Shown: piece after piece, positions 28,747 to 37,591 of the stretch
How the letters are laid out: each line of letters opens with the position of its first letter
Numbering within the stretch: position 1 is the first letter of the stretch
Assembly: GCA_046498405.1 (NCBI GenBank)
Contig: JAWOAS010000136.1
Span: forward strand, 1 to 56,977
Reading direction: 5' to 3'
DNA from: T1Sed10-49 sp046498405
Lineage (GTDB): Bacteria; Actinomycetota; Nitriliruptoria; Euzebyales; Egibacteraceae
Length of the DNA stretch: 56,977 nt
Program-made: the position numbers and the translations under genes
Notes under the pieces: model-generated
What the model was told of the DNA's origin: nothing
Database searches by the model: none
What the model saw: the letters and a program-made list of their open reading frames with translations, nothing else

Positions 28747-30333
28747 TCAACGGGGCTCGCCCCGCAGCTCGAGCGAGGAGACCGCCGCGACCGTGCCGTC
28801 CTCCTCGACGACGAGATCGGGCACGACGTAGAGCAGGACGTAGCGCGCCTCGACGCCGCCGAGATCGAGCTCCTCCCGCGGGGCGGCGTCGTCGACGCGC
28901 GCGGCGACCTCCCACGCCTCGGGGTCGTCGTGCCGCTCGTCGGCCACGCGCAGCTCGAAGCTCATGCCCTCGGTGGGCGTGGTCACCTGCGCGGTCGCGA
29001 GGGCGTGCGGGCTGCCGAGGTCGGCGACGACGCCGACGCCGGGCTTGAGGTTGCCGAAGGCGGGGTCGTCGTAGCGCTCGGTGCGCCAGGCGGTGTCGGG
29101 GTCGCCGTCGACGAGGTTGGCCAGCAGCGCGTCGTTCTCCACGCCATCGCCGCCGACGAAGCCCTCGACGTCCTCGGGGTCGAAGGACGTGAGCGCCTCG
29201 GCGTCGAGCGGCACCGCCTGGGCCGGCCCGCCCTCGTCGACCGCCGTGGCCGTCAGCGCCGGGACGCTCGTCGACTCGAGCACCCCCGCGGCGAGCCCGA
29301 CCGCGGTGAGGGCGATCGCGACGACGAGCAGCGCGGTGACCGGCGCGAGCCAGGTGCGCTCGGAGCGCACGAACCCGCGGGAGAGCCCCCCGGCCGGGGC
29401 GGCCTCGTCGTCGGCGTCGTCGGGGGCCGGCACGGCCGGCTCGCGCTCGATGACCGGCGCGGCTCCCGCCCACGGCTCGAGCGCGCGGGCGAAGGCGGCG
29501 AGGTCGGGGTAGCGGTCGTCGGGGTCGCGGGCCAGCGCGGTCATGACGACGCCGTCGAGGCCGCGGGGGACGTCGGGGCGCACCGCCCGCAGCGGCAGCG
29601 GGTCCTCGTTGAGGCGCTGCGCGGCCATCGTCATCGCCGACTCGGCCTCGAAGGGGCGGCGCCCGCTGACGGCCTCGTAGAGCACGCACGCCAGCGCGTA
29701 CTCGTCGGCCCGCCCGTCGACCGCCTCGCCGCGGACCTGCTCGGGGGCGACGTAGGCCGCGGTGCCGAGCACCGTGCCGGTCTGGGTGAGGTCGCGCGCG
29801 GACTCGGCGACCTTGGCGATGCCGAAGTCGGCGATCCTCGCGCCGCCCTCGACCTCGAGGAGGATGTTCGCCGGCTTGACGTCGCGGTGGACGAGGCCGC
29901 GCGCGTGGGCGTAGGAGAGGGCCTCGGCGACCTGGGTCGTGACCGCGGCGGCCTCGCCCACCTCGAGCCGCCCCCGCTCGGCGAGGAGGTCGCGGAGGGT
30001 CGGCCCCTCGACGTAGGCCATGACGAGGTACGTCGCCTCGGGGTGCTCGCCGGTGTCGTAGAGGCCGACGATGCCGGGGTGGCCGAGCTTGGCCGCGGCG
30101 ACGGCCTCGCGCCGGAAGCGCTCGCGGAGGTCCTCGTCGGCGGCGAGGTGGTCGTGGAGGAGCTTGACCGCGACGGTGCGCCGCAGGGTCTCGTCGTGCG
30201 CCCGCCACACGCTGGCCATGCCCCCGACGGCGATGCGCTCCTCGAGGAGGTAGCGCCCACCGAGGACGCGACGGAACGGCAGGGCCTCGGCAGGCGCCTG
30301 CGTCACGCGGTCGTCCTCGAGCATGTCCTCCAC
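28747..30333 (-). CDS. Transmembrane Ser/Thr protein kinase with extracellular discoidin-like domain
   Basis: 528 residues. The kinase domain (about 27-290) has all key residues: glycine loop RIAVGGMASVW, Lys57 in VAVKLL, Asp151 in HRDVKPAN and Asp169 in DFGIAKV, with activation loop TQTGTVLGTAAYVAPEQ. An acidic linker precedes one membrane helix (LAPVTALLVVAIALTAVGLAAG) and an outer domain with LVDGDPDTAWRTERYDDP and VVADLGSPHALATAQVTTP, like a discoidin/NPCBM fold. In Mycobacterium a similar unit is fused to MurJ and is a pseudokinase. Here it is separate and looks active. Start: GTG 30333 or ATG 30324 (neither ideal). Confidence 0.92.
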   Translation of the reverse strand: MEDMLEDDRVTQAPAEALPFRRVLGGRYLLEERIAVGGMASVWRAHDETLRRTVAVKLLHDHLAADEDLRERFRREAVAAAKLGHPGIVGLYDTGEHPEATYLVMAYVEGPTLRDLLAERGRLEVGEAAAVTTQVAEALSYAHARGLVHRDVKPANILLEVEGGARIADFGIAKVAESARDLTQTGTVLGTAAYVAPEQVRGEAVDGRADEYALACVLYEAVSGRRPFEAESAMTMAAQRLNEDPLPLRAVRPDVPRGLDGVVMTALARDPDDRYPDLAAFARALEPWAGAAPVIEREPAVPAPDDADDEAAPAGGLSRGFVRSERTWLAPVTALLVVAIALTAVGLAAGVLESTSVPALTATAVDEGGPAQAVPLDAEALTSFDPEDVEGFVGGDGVENDALLANLVDGDPDTAWRTERYDDPAFGNLKPGVGVVADLGSPHALATAQVTTPTEGMSFELRVADERHDDPEAWEVAARVDDAAPREELDLGGVEARYVLLYVVPDLVVEEDGTVAAVSSLELRGEPR

Positions 30334-30406
30334 CGGAGGCGTCGGGTCGGCGGGGCGGCGCCGGCTCGCGGCGCCGCGCCTGCGCCGAGTCTAGTCGGGG
30401 GCGGCC

Positions 30407-30835
30407 TCACAGGTCCGTTGGCGCCCGGGCGGTCGCGCTGCCGACCGTGTGCTCGGCGATCGGGCCCACGCGCCCGGCGAGCATGAGCGGGGCGGGCCGG
30501 GTCAGCGTCACCGCCACGCCGTCCTCCTCGAGGGCGACCTCGACGACGTGGCAGTCGTCGAGGTCGGTGGCGACGTCGTCGGCGGCCACCTCGGCGGCGG
30601 CGAGGCTGCCGCGGGTCTCAAGGGCGCTCGCGGCATCCCGAGCGGCCCGTCGCGCCGCGTCGTCGAGCTGGACGGCGTTGACGACGACCGCGCCGACCTC
30701 GAAGGCGAGGAGCGCGACGAGGAGCAGCCCGCCCACCGTCCGGGCGAGCCCCTCGAGGATGATGTCGCCGCGCTCTCCCATCGCTTGGCCCGTCGCCGGG
30801 CGCGGCCTGCGCCGCGCCGCTGCTGGCATGGTCAT
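30407..30835 (-). CDS. TadE-like single-span protein between murJ and the kinase
   Basis: 142 residues. After a basic N-terminus the segment IILEGLARTVGGLLLVALLAFEVGAVVVNAVQLDDAA is a transmembrane helix followed by an Ala/Arg/Asp helix (RRAARDAASALETRG), the layout of TadE-type pseudopilins. The outer part is a small beta domain (VVEVALEEDGVAVTLTRPAP). ATG 30835 overlaps the murJ stop as ATGA. The annotation as TadE-like is by topology only. A Flp/Tad cluster is at the right end of the window. Confidence 0.65.
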   Translation of the reverse strand: MTMPAAARRRPRPATGQAMGERGDIILEGLARTVGGLLLVALLAFEVGAVVVNAVQLDDAARRAARDAASALETRGSLAAAEVAADDVATDLDDCHVVEVALEEDGVAVTLTRPAPLMLAGRVGPIAEHTVGSATARAPTDL

Positions 30836-32562
30836 CGGCGCGACGGCGGGCCTCCTGAAGGGCCGTCTCCCGGCTCGTCGCCGTCGGGCGGGCCCTCGGG
30901 CCCCTCCGGCCCGCCCGGGCCTGCCTGCGGGCCCCCGCGGCGGCGCAGCAGTCCGCGCAACGGCGGCAGCTCCTCGAGCCCGAGCGCCCGGGCCAGACCG
31001 AGGTAGGCCAGGCCGGCGGGGCCGAGCACGAGGGGGGCGCGCAGCAGCGGGTGCAGCTCGCTGGTGGCCAGGGCGAGGACGACGCCGAGGGCGACCGCAG
31101 CGGTGGCGGCCGCGGTGACCCGGCCGAGCGTGCCGCCACCGAGGTCGACGGCCACGCCGGTGCGCCGGCGCACCGCCCGGCGCAGCAGGCCGTACTCCAC
31201 CCATGACGCGACCGCGGCGGCCAGGGCGAGGCCGACGGCCCCGAGGCGGTAGAGGCCCTCCTGCTCGCGCAGCTCGGCGGGCAGCGGGGCGGTGGCCGGC
31301 AGCTCGCCGACGAGCTCGATGCCCCCGCCGGGCCCGAGGGCGAACTGGTCGAGCTGGAGCATGATCGCCGCGCCGAGCCCCGCCGAGATCACGAGACGGC
31401 CGGCCGAGACCAGGGCCGGCACCCGCGTCTGGCCGATGGCGTAGAGCGAGGACTGCAGCAGCCGCGAGGAGGTCGTGGCCAGCAGCCCGAGGCTGAAGCC
31501 GGCGAGGGTCAGCCACACGAGCCGGGCCTCGAGCCCGCCGAAGGCGCCGCTCTCGTAGACCGCGGCGACGACGACCTCGCCGAGGAGGACGAAGACGAGC
31601 GAGGTCGGCACGACGAAGAAGGCGATGCGGGCCAGTCCCGCCCGCAGCCGCTCGCGCACCCGCTCGGCCTCGTCGGCGCCGAGGTCGGCGAGCTCGGGCA
31701 GCTCCGAGGCGGCCACGGCCATCCCGAAGAGGCTCACCGGCAGGATGTAGAGCGGCTGGGCGAAGCCGAGCACCGCGACGGCGCCGAGGGCGAGCAGGCT
31801 CGCGAGGGCGAGCTCGACGTAGGTCATGACCTGGACGACCCCCCGTCCGGCCACGACCGGGCCGAGGGCCCGCAGCGTGCGCCGCACCCCCTCGAGGCCG
31901 ACGTCGAGGCTGGGGCGCAGCCCGCCGAGCAGTCGCAGCACCGGGGGCAGCTGCACACCGAGCTGCAGGGCGCTGCCCGCCAGGGCGCCCCAGGCCAGGG
32001 CGACGGCGATCGAGGCGGGGGCCAGCCCGGCGAGGGCGGCGCCGACGAGCGCGGCGATCTGCGCGCCGTTCCACAGCACCGGCGCGACGTAGGACAGGAA
32101 GAAGCGGCGGTGGCTGTTGAGCACCCCGAGGCACCAGGCGCTGAGGACGAGCAGGCCGATGCCGGGGAAGAGGACGCGCATGAGCGTGACGGTGAGCTCG
32201 AAGCGCTGGCCGGTGAACCCCGGGGCGATGAGCCGGGTGAGGGGCTCGGCGGCGAGCACCCCGAGCAGGGCCAGGACCGAGGCGACGACGGCGAGCAGGC
32301 CCGCGATCGCCCCGGCCACGCGTCCGGCCTCCTCCTCACGGCCCTCGGCGAGCAGGCGGCTGTAGACGGGGATGAACGAGGCCGACAGCACCCCCTCGCC
32401 GAGGAGGTTCTGGAGGATGTTGGGGATGCGGAACGCGGCGTTGAAGGACTCGATGACCCCGCCGGTGGCGAAGAGGTGGCCCATCGCCCGCAGCCGCACG
32501 AAGCCGGCGACGCGGGACAGCAGGATCCCGGCGGCGACGAGCGTCGAGCCCCGTCGGCTCAC
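30832..32562 (-). CDS. murJ: Lipid II flippase MurJ (MviN)
   Basis: 576 residues with ~14 hydrophobic segments. The family start SRRGSTLVAAGILLSRVAGFVR, FNAAFRIPNILQNLLGEGVLSASFIPVYSRLLAEGRE and LYAIGQTRVPALVSA are diagnostic. MurJ exports lipid II for wall synthesis. The last ~35 residues are a disordered Gly/Pro/Glu-rich cytoplasmic tail. The kinase and extracellular domains that are fused to MurJ in mycobacteria are missing here and are encoded two genes downstream. GTG 32562 overlaps the Nudix gene stop (GTGA). Confidence 0.95.
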   Translation of the reverse strand: MSRRGSTLVAAGILLSRVAGFVRLRAMGHLFATGGVIESFNAAFRIPNILQNLLGEGVLSASFIPVYSRLLAEGREEEAGRVAGAIAGLLAVVASVLALLGVLAAEPLTRLIAPGFTGQRFELTVTLMRVLFPGIGLLVLSAWCLGVLNSHRRFFLSYVAPVLWNGAQIAALVGAALAGLAPASIAVALAWGALAGSALQLGVQLPPVLRLLGGLRPSLDVGLEGVRRTLRALGPVVAGRGVVQVMTYVELALASLLALGAVAVLGFAQPLYILPVSLFGMAVAASELPELADLGADEAERVRERLRAGLARIAFFVVPTSLVFVLLGEVVVAAVYESGAFGGLEARLVWLTLAGFSLGLLATTSSRLLQSSLYAIGQTRVPALVSAGRLVISAGLGAAIMLQLDQFALGPGGGIELVGELPATAPLPAELREQEGLYRLGAVGLALAAAVASWVEYGLLRRAVRRRTGVAVDLGGGTLGRVTAAATAAVALGVVLALATSELHPLLRAPLVLGPAGLAYLGLARALGLEELPPLRGLLRRRGGPQAGPGGPEGPEGPPDGDEPGDGPSGGPPSRR

Positions 32563-33005
32563 GCTGGGGGCACGATCGAGGGCGTCTGCTGCACGAGCGC
32601 GCGCTCGTTGTCGTGGCTCAGGCGCTCGACGGCCTCCTCGAAGGGCAGCCAGGTGACCTCGTCGGCCTCCTCGTCGCGCTCGTCGAGGCTGCCGCCCTCG
32701 GGGCGCATCGTGAAGTAGTGCACCCACTTGTGGTAGCGCACCGCGTCCTCGCGCCAGACGAACCAGTAGTCGACGACCCCGAGCGAGCCGGTGATGCGGC
32801 AGGCCAGGCCGGTCTCCTCACGCACCTCGCGCAGCGCCGCCGCCGCGTGGTCCTCGCCGTCCTCGAGCCCGCCCTTGGGCAGGCTCCACAGGAGCTTGCC
32901 GGCCTGGTTGCGACGGGCGATGAGCACGACCCAGCGCCCGTCGGCCCGGTCGTCGATGACGAGGCCGCCGGCCGAGACCGCGTGGCGCGTCGGGTAGCGC
33001 GACAT
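32559..33005 (-). CDS. Nudix hydrolase (MutT4-like)
   Basis: 148 residues. The Nudix box spans residues 45-67, with GGLEDGE, then ALREVREETGL containing the metal-binding REVREE. Additional marks are VVLIARRNQAGKLLWSLPKGG and WFVWREDAVRYHKWVHYF. In mycobacteria mutT4 sits at the same place beside murJ and pcnA. The substrate is not known here (oxidised nucleotides or diadenosine polyphosphates are typical). ATG 33005 has no Shine-Dalgarno, and a TATCCT box (minus strand, 33018-33013) 7 nt upstream suggests a leaderless mRNA. Confidence 0.92.
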   Translation of the reverse strand: MSRYPTRHAVSAGGLVIDDRADGRWVVLIARRNQAGKLLWSLPKGGLEDGEDHAAAALREVREETGLACRITGSLGVVDYWFVWREDAVRYHKWVHYFTMRPEGGSLDERDEEADEVTWLPFEEAVERLSHDNERALVQQTPSIVPPA

Positions 33006-33110
33006 GCCCGGCAGGATAGACGCGCAGGAGGTCAAGTCCCGGGTGGTCGCGGCCGATGGAGACGGCAGGGCGCCGCAGAGCGGCGTGTCCCGCGCACTGA
33101 GGAGCCAGCG

Positions 33111-34184
33111 GTGACCGACGTCCACGACTACCTCCAGTACCTCGTCGACAAGCAGGGCTCGGACCTGCACCTCAAGGCCGGCGGCCCGGCCTACGTGCGC
33201 GTCGACGGCGAGCTCTCCGAGGTCGGCGACCTGCCGGCGCTCACGCCCGAGGAGACGGGCAGCTTCGCCGAGCAGCTCATGGCTGCCGGCGCCGAGCGCT
33301 TCGCCGGCTCGGCCGAGGCCGACTTCGCCTACTCGCTGGCCGGCGTCGGGCGCTTCCGCGTCGCGGTGTTCCGTCAGCGCGGGTCGGTCGGCGTCGTCGT
33401 GCGCCGCGTGCTGCCCGGCAGCCAGGGCTTCGACGAGCTCGGGCTGCCCCCGGCGGTGCGCCGGCTCTCCGAGGAGCACCGCGGGCTCGTGCTCGTGACC
33501 GGGCCGACGGGCTCGGGCAAGACGACGACGACCGCGGCGATGCTCAGCCACATCAACGCGACGCGGCGCTGCCACGTCGTCACCGTCGAGGACCCGATCG
33601 AGATCCTCCACCGCGACCATCTCGCGATCATCGACCAGCGCGAGGTCGGCATCGACACCGAGACCTTCGCCAGCGCCCTGCGGTCGGTCTCCCGCCAGGA
33701 TCCCGACGTGATCTTCATCGGCGAGATGCGTGACCTCGAGACCGTCCAGGCGGCCCTGCAGGCCGCCGAGACCGGCCACTTCGTCATCTCGACGCTGCAC
33801 ACCTCCGACGCCACCGACACCGTCAACCGGATCATCGACCTCTACCCGCCGCACCAGCAGCACCAGGCCCGGCTGTCGCTGGCCACGGCCCTGAAGGGCG
33901 TGGTGAGCCAGCGGCTGCTGCCGCGCGCGGGCGGCGGGCGGATCGCGGTCATCGAGGCCCTCGTCATGACGACGCGCCTGCACGAGCACATCGTCGACCC
34001 CGACCAGACCGACGCGCTCGGGGAGGCCATCGCCGAGGGCGGCTACTACGGCATGCAGACCTTCGACCAGCACCTCCTCGAGCTCTACCGCCGTGGCGAG
34101 GTCACCCTCCGCGACGCGCTGTCGGGCGCGACGAGCCCGCACGACCTGCGGGTGGCGATCCGCGCCGCGGGCATCGCCTCCTGA
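33111..34184 (+). CDS. pilT: PilT-family type IV pilus retraction ATPase
   Basis: 357 residues. N-terminal PAS-like domain (YLQYLVDKQGSDLHLKAGGP with the PilT signature), then Walker A VTGPTGSGKTTTTAAML, Asp box VVTVEDPIEILH, Walker B VIFIGEMRDLETV and His box HFVISTLHTSDATDTVNRI. C-terminal AIRAAGIAS. PilT hexamers power pilus disassembly. The GTG start has GAGGAG at 6 nt. No other type IV pilus gene lies next to it; the gene is inserted between the mutT4-like gene and pcnA. Any partner pilus must be elsewhere. Confidence 0.94.
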   Translation: MTDVHDYLQYLVDKQGSDLHLKAGGPAYVRVDGELSEVGDLPALTPEETGSFAEQLMAAGAERFAGSAEADFAYSLAGVGRFRVAVFRQRGSVGVVVRRVLPGSQGFDELGLPPAVRRLSEEHRGLVLVTGPTGSGKTTTTAAMLSHINATRRCHVVTVEDPIEILHRDHLAIIDQREVGIDTETFASALRSVSRQDPDVIFIGEMRDLETVQAALQAAETGHFVISTLHTSDATDTVNRIIDLYPPHQQHQARLSLATALKGVVSQRLLPRAGGGRIAVIEALVMTTRLHEHIVDPDQTDALGEAIAEGGYYGMQTFDQHLLELYRRGEVTLRDALSGATSPHDLRVAIRAAGIAS

Positions 34185-34231
34185 GTCCATCTCGGGGGGC
34201 ACGACGGCCCGGCGTCTAGCATGGGGCGGCG

Positions 34232-35656
34232 ATGACCCACGACGTCATGGCCTCGCAGGAGGCGCAGCTCGCCGCGCTCGTCGCGGTCTACCCGCTCGCC
34301 GACGAGCTCGGCGCGCGCCTCGCCGAGCGCGGCCATGAGCTCTACCTCGTCGGCGGCACGGTGCGCGACACCCTCCTGCGGGGCCCCGGCGCCCAGGACC
34401 TCGACTTCGCGACCTCGGCGCCGCCGGAGGAGACCGAGGCCGCCCTCCGCGAGCTCGCCGACACCGTCTGGCTCACCGGCGCGCGGTTCGGCACCGTCAG
34501 CGCCCGCAAGGGCGAGGCCTTCCTCGAGGTCACGACGTTCCGCTCCGACGAGTACGCCCCGGGATCGCGCCACCCCCAGGTCCGCTTCGGGCGCACGATC
34601 GAGGAGGACCTCGCGCGGCGCGACTTCACGATGAACGCGATGGCCGTCAAGACCCCCGGCCACCGCTTCGTCGACCCCTTCGGTGGCCTCGCCGACCTGC
34701 GCGACCGCATCCTGCGCACGCCGATCGACCCGCGCACGAGCTTCGGCGACGATCCGCTGCGGATGGTGCGCCTCGCGCGCTTCGTCGCCGTGCTCGACGC
34801 CCACGCTGACGAGGGCACCGCCCGGGCGGCCCGGCAGATGGCCGCCCGCGTCGAGGAGGTCTCCGCCGAGCGCGTCCGCGACGAGCTCGACAAGCTCCTC
34901 GCAGGCTCCGCGGTGGCCCGCGGCATCGACGTCCTCGTCGACACCGGCCTGGCCGACCACGTCCTGCCCGAGATACCGGCCCTGCGCATGGAGCGCGACC
35001 CCGCGCACCACCACAAGGACGTCTACGCCCACACCCTCGCCGTCGTCGAGGGCTGCCCGGCCGAGGACCGGATCCTGCGCCTGGCCGCGCTGCTGCACGA
35101 CATCGGCAAGCCGGCCACCCGCCGGTTCCACCCTGGCGGGAAGGTGACCTTCTACCACCACGACGTCGTCGGGGCGCGGATGGCCCGCGAGCGCCTCAGT
35201 GCGCTGCGCTACCCCAAGGCCGAGATCGACGCGGTCTGCCACCTCGTCGAGCTGCACCTGCGCTTCCACGGCTACGCCGACGCGCCGTGGACCGACGCCG
35301 GCGTGCGCCGCTACGTCCGCGACGCCGGCGACGACGAGCAGCTGCGGCGGCTCAACGCCCTGACCCGGGCCGACGTGACGACCGCCAACCGCCGCAAGGC
35401 CCAGCGCCTGCAGTCGGCGATGGACGAGCTCGAGGAGCGCATCGCGCGCCTGCGCGAGCAAGAGGAGCTCGCGGCGATCCGCCCGCCGCTCGACGGCCAC
35501 GAGATCATGGAGCACCTCGGGCTGCCACCGGGTCCGACGGTCGGCGAGGCCCGCGCGATGCTCCTCGAGGCCCGCTTCGAGCACGGTCCCATCGACCGTG
35601 AGCAGGCGCTGCGCCTCCTCGAGGACTGGGCGGCCGAGCACCTCGACTCCCAGTAG
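34232..35656 (+). CDS. pcnA: CCA tRNA nucleotidyltransferase / poly(A) polymerase family
   Basis: 474 residues. The nucleotidyltransferase head has LVGGTVRDTLLRG and the metal-binding DLDF (Asp56, Asp58), the RRDFTMNAMAV motif and GDDPLRMVRLARFVA. A C-terminal HD domain shows ALLHDIGKPATRR, so this is the Cca/PcnA type with phosphohydrolase. Actinobacterial members mostly act as CCA-adding enzymes; both tRNA genes in this window lack an encoded CCA. ATG 34232 lies 9 nt downstream of a TAGCAT box (34217-34222), which fits a leaderless or very short leader transcript. Confidence 0.94.
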   Translation: MTHDVMASQEAQLAALVAVYPLADELGARLAERGHELYLVGGTVRDTLLRGPGAQDLDFATSAPPEETEAALRELADTVWLTGARFGTVSARKGEAFLEVTTFRSDEYAPGSRHPQVRFGRTIEEDLARRDFTMNAMAVKTPGHRFVDPFGGLADLRDRILRTPIDPRTSFGDDPLRMVRLARFVAVLDAHADEGTARAARQMAARVEEVSAERVRDELDKLLAGSAVARGIDVLVDTGLADHVLPEIPALRMERDPAHHHKDVYAHTLAVVEGCPAEDRILRLAALLHDIGKPATRRFHPGGKVTFYHHDVVGARMARERLSALRYPKAEIDAVCHLVELHLRFHGYADAPWTDAGVRRYVRDAGDDEQLRRLNALTRADVTTANRRKAQRLQSAMDELEERIARLREQEELAAIRPPLDGHEIMEHLGLPPGPTVGEARAMLLEARFEHGPIDREQALRLLEDWAAEHLDSQ

Positions 35657-35779
35657 TTCCCAGATCGCGGATCGCCCCGCCACGGCGGGATCGGATGGTC
35701 CCGACGAGCCGCTCAGCAGCCCGCGTCGCGGGTGGTCGCAACCTTGAACCCCAGGCGTGTCATCAAGGGTGAGACACGG

Positions 35780-37459
35780 TCAGCCGAAACTGGGAGGTGC
35801 TTCCAGTCGGGGGTGCGGGCTCGGGTGGTCGAGGAGGAAGCCCTGTCCGAGCTCGACGCCGAGCCCGCGGAGGACCTCGAGCTCGGTGGTGGTCTCGATG
35901 CCCTCGGCCACGAGCGCGGTGCCGGTCTCGCGGGCGAAGTGCACGAGCCCCGCGACGAGGGCCTGGCGCGCGGGGTCGGCGTCGATGCCGTGGACCCAGA
36001 GCCGGTCGAGCTTGACCCAGTCGGGGGCGAGGGTGAGGACGTGGATGAGCGAGGCGTAGCCCGCACCGGCGTCGTCGACGGCGATCTGCACCGACGGCCC
36101 GAAGGAGGCCATCGCCGCCTTGACGGCGTCGTAGTCGTCGATGTGGTCGTGCTCGGTGATCTCGAGGACGACCGCGCGGGGCTGGGCGCGGAGCCGGTCG
36201 GGCAGCCCCGGATCGCCGACGACGAGGCGCGGGGAGAGGTTGAGGCCGAGCAGCAACGCCTCGGGCAGCGCCTGGGCGCGCTCGAGCGCGCGGCGCATCG
36301 TCGCGGTCTCGAGGTCGAGCCCGCAGCCGGTGCGGGCGGCCTCGAGGAAGCGCTCCTGGGGGCTGGCGCCGTCGTGGAAGCGCGTGAGGGCCTCGGCGCC
36401 GATGGCGGCGGCGTCGGTAAGGCGGCGGATCGGCTGGAAGACCGTCGTGAAGGCCTCGGCCTCGATGACACGCCGGAGCGCCTCGCGCGAGGTCGCGTGC
36501 TGTCCCCACGCGTCGCGCTGCTCCGACAGCAGCGTGGCGACGACCTCGCCGAGGTCGATGGCGAGGGCCAGACGGCGGCTGGCGGCGTCGCGGGCGGTGT
36601 CGTCGTCGACGATGCCGAGGACGCCGAGGAGCTCCTCGCCGGCCACGAGCGGGGTGTAGGCCACGCTGTGCTCACCGTCGGGCAGTTCGAGGCGGCGCTT
36701 GCGGCGCTCCCGGGGGCCACCGCTGCCCTCGGGGGCGTCGGCCCCCTCGACCCAGGGGCCGCGCAGGGCACGCTCGTAGAGCCCGCGGGCCAGGCGCTGG
36801 GGCAGCGCCCGCCCGGTGCGCAGCGCCTCGGCGAAGGGGCCGGTGGCTGCGGCGGGCACGGTGACGTCGTGGGAGAACATCACGATCGCCGCGCCGGCGA
36901 TGCCGCTCTCCTCGGTGAGGCGGCGGGCCAGCGCGGTCGCGGTCTCCTCGAGGGAGGCGCCGGAGCGCTGGCGTGTGAGGTCGGCGAGGAGCTCGGTGCG
37001 CTCGCGCATGCGCTCCTCGAGCACCCGCGTCCAGACGTCCTGGCCGCGCAGCTGGGCGCGCACGCGGGCGATGAGCTCGGCGGTGGAGACCGGCTTGGCG
37101 AGGTAGTCGTCGGCGCCGGCCTCGAGCGCGCGGACCCGACGGTCGACCTCGCCCTCGCCGGTGACGAAGATCACCGGCAGCGTGCGCGTGCGCTCGTCGG
37201 CGCGGAGCTTGGCCAGGACCTCGACGCCGTCCATCTCCGGCATGCGGCTGTCGAGGAGCATGGCGGAGACGCGCCGCTGGCCGATCGTGGCGAGCGCCTC
37301 GGCGCCACTGGCGACCTCGATCGCCTCGAAGCCGCTGCGGCGCAGCACCGTCGCGAAGAGCGACCGCACGGCCCGCTCGTCGTCGACGACGAGGATCGTC
37401 TGCCCCTCGCCCTCGACGCCCTCGGGCGCAGGCGGCGTCCCCTCGCGCGTGCTCACCAT
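35780..37459 (-). CDS. Response regulator with EAL domain (REC-GAF-EAL), predicted c-di-GMP phosphodiesterase
   Basis: 559 residues. The receiver domain (about 20-135) has LVVDDE, the phosphoacceptor Asp in LLDSRMPEMDG and the lysine in AKPVS. A GAF-like segment (about 155-325) follows. The EAL domain (about 335-559) keeps catalytic residues: GAEALTRF, NLSP, EITEH, VDDAGAGYASL, WVKLDR, AEGIET and LGQGFL. It therefore probably cleaves cyclic di-GMP in response to a phosphorelay. No GGDEF domain and no partner kinase are nearby. The start ATG 37459 has GGGAG at 4 nt; the GTG 37456 is an alternative. Confidence 0.9.
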   Translation of the reverse strand: MVSTREGTPPAPEGVEGEGQTILVVDDERAVRSLFATVLRRSGFEAIEVASGAEALATIGQRRVSAMLLDSRMPEMDGVEVLAKLRADERTRTLPVIFVTGEGEVDRRVRALEAGADDYLAKPVSTAELIARVRAQLRGQDVWTRVLEERMRERTELLADLTRQRSGASLEETATALARRLTEESGIAGAAIVMFSHDVTVPAAATGPFAEALRTGRALPQRLARGLYERALRGPWVEGADAPEGSGGPRERRKRRLELPDGEHSVAYTPLVAGEELLGVLGIVDDDTARDAASRRLALAIDLGEVVATLLSEQRDAWGQHATSREALRRVIEAEAFTTVFQPIRRLTDAAAIGAEALTRFHDGASPQERFLEAARTGCGLDLETATMRRALERAQALPEALLLGLNLSPRLVVGDPGLPDRLRAQPRAVVLEITEHDHIDDYDAVKAAMASFGPSVQIAVDDAGAGYASLIHVLTLAPDWVKLDRLWVHGIDADPARQALVAGLVHFARETGTALVAEGIETTTELEVLRGLGVELGQGFLLDHPSPHPRLEAPPSFG

Positions 37460-37591
37460 CGTCTCCCGGTCCCCTCGGCGACCCTGCCGGCGCAGACTAG
37501 AGGACGCCAGACCTCCCCGTTGTGGGTGCATGGGCGCAAAGGGCGCAGTGCGGGCGGCCCGGCCGGTGGCCCCATCGTCCCGCCGGCTGAG

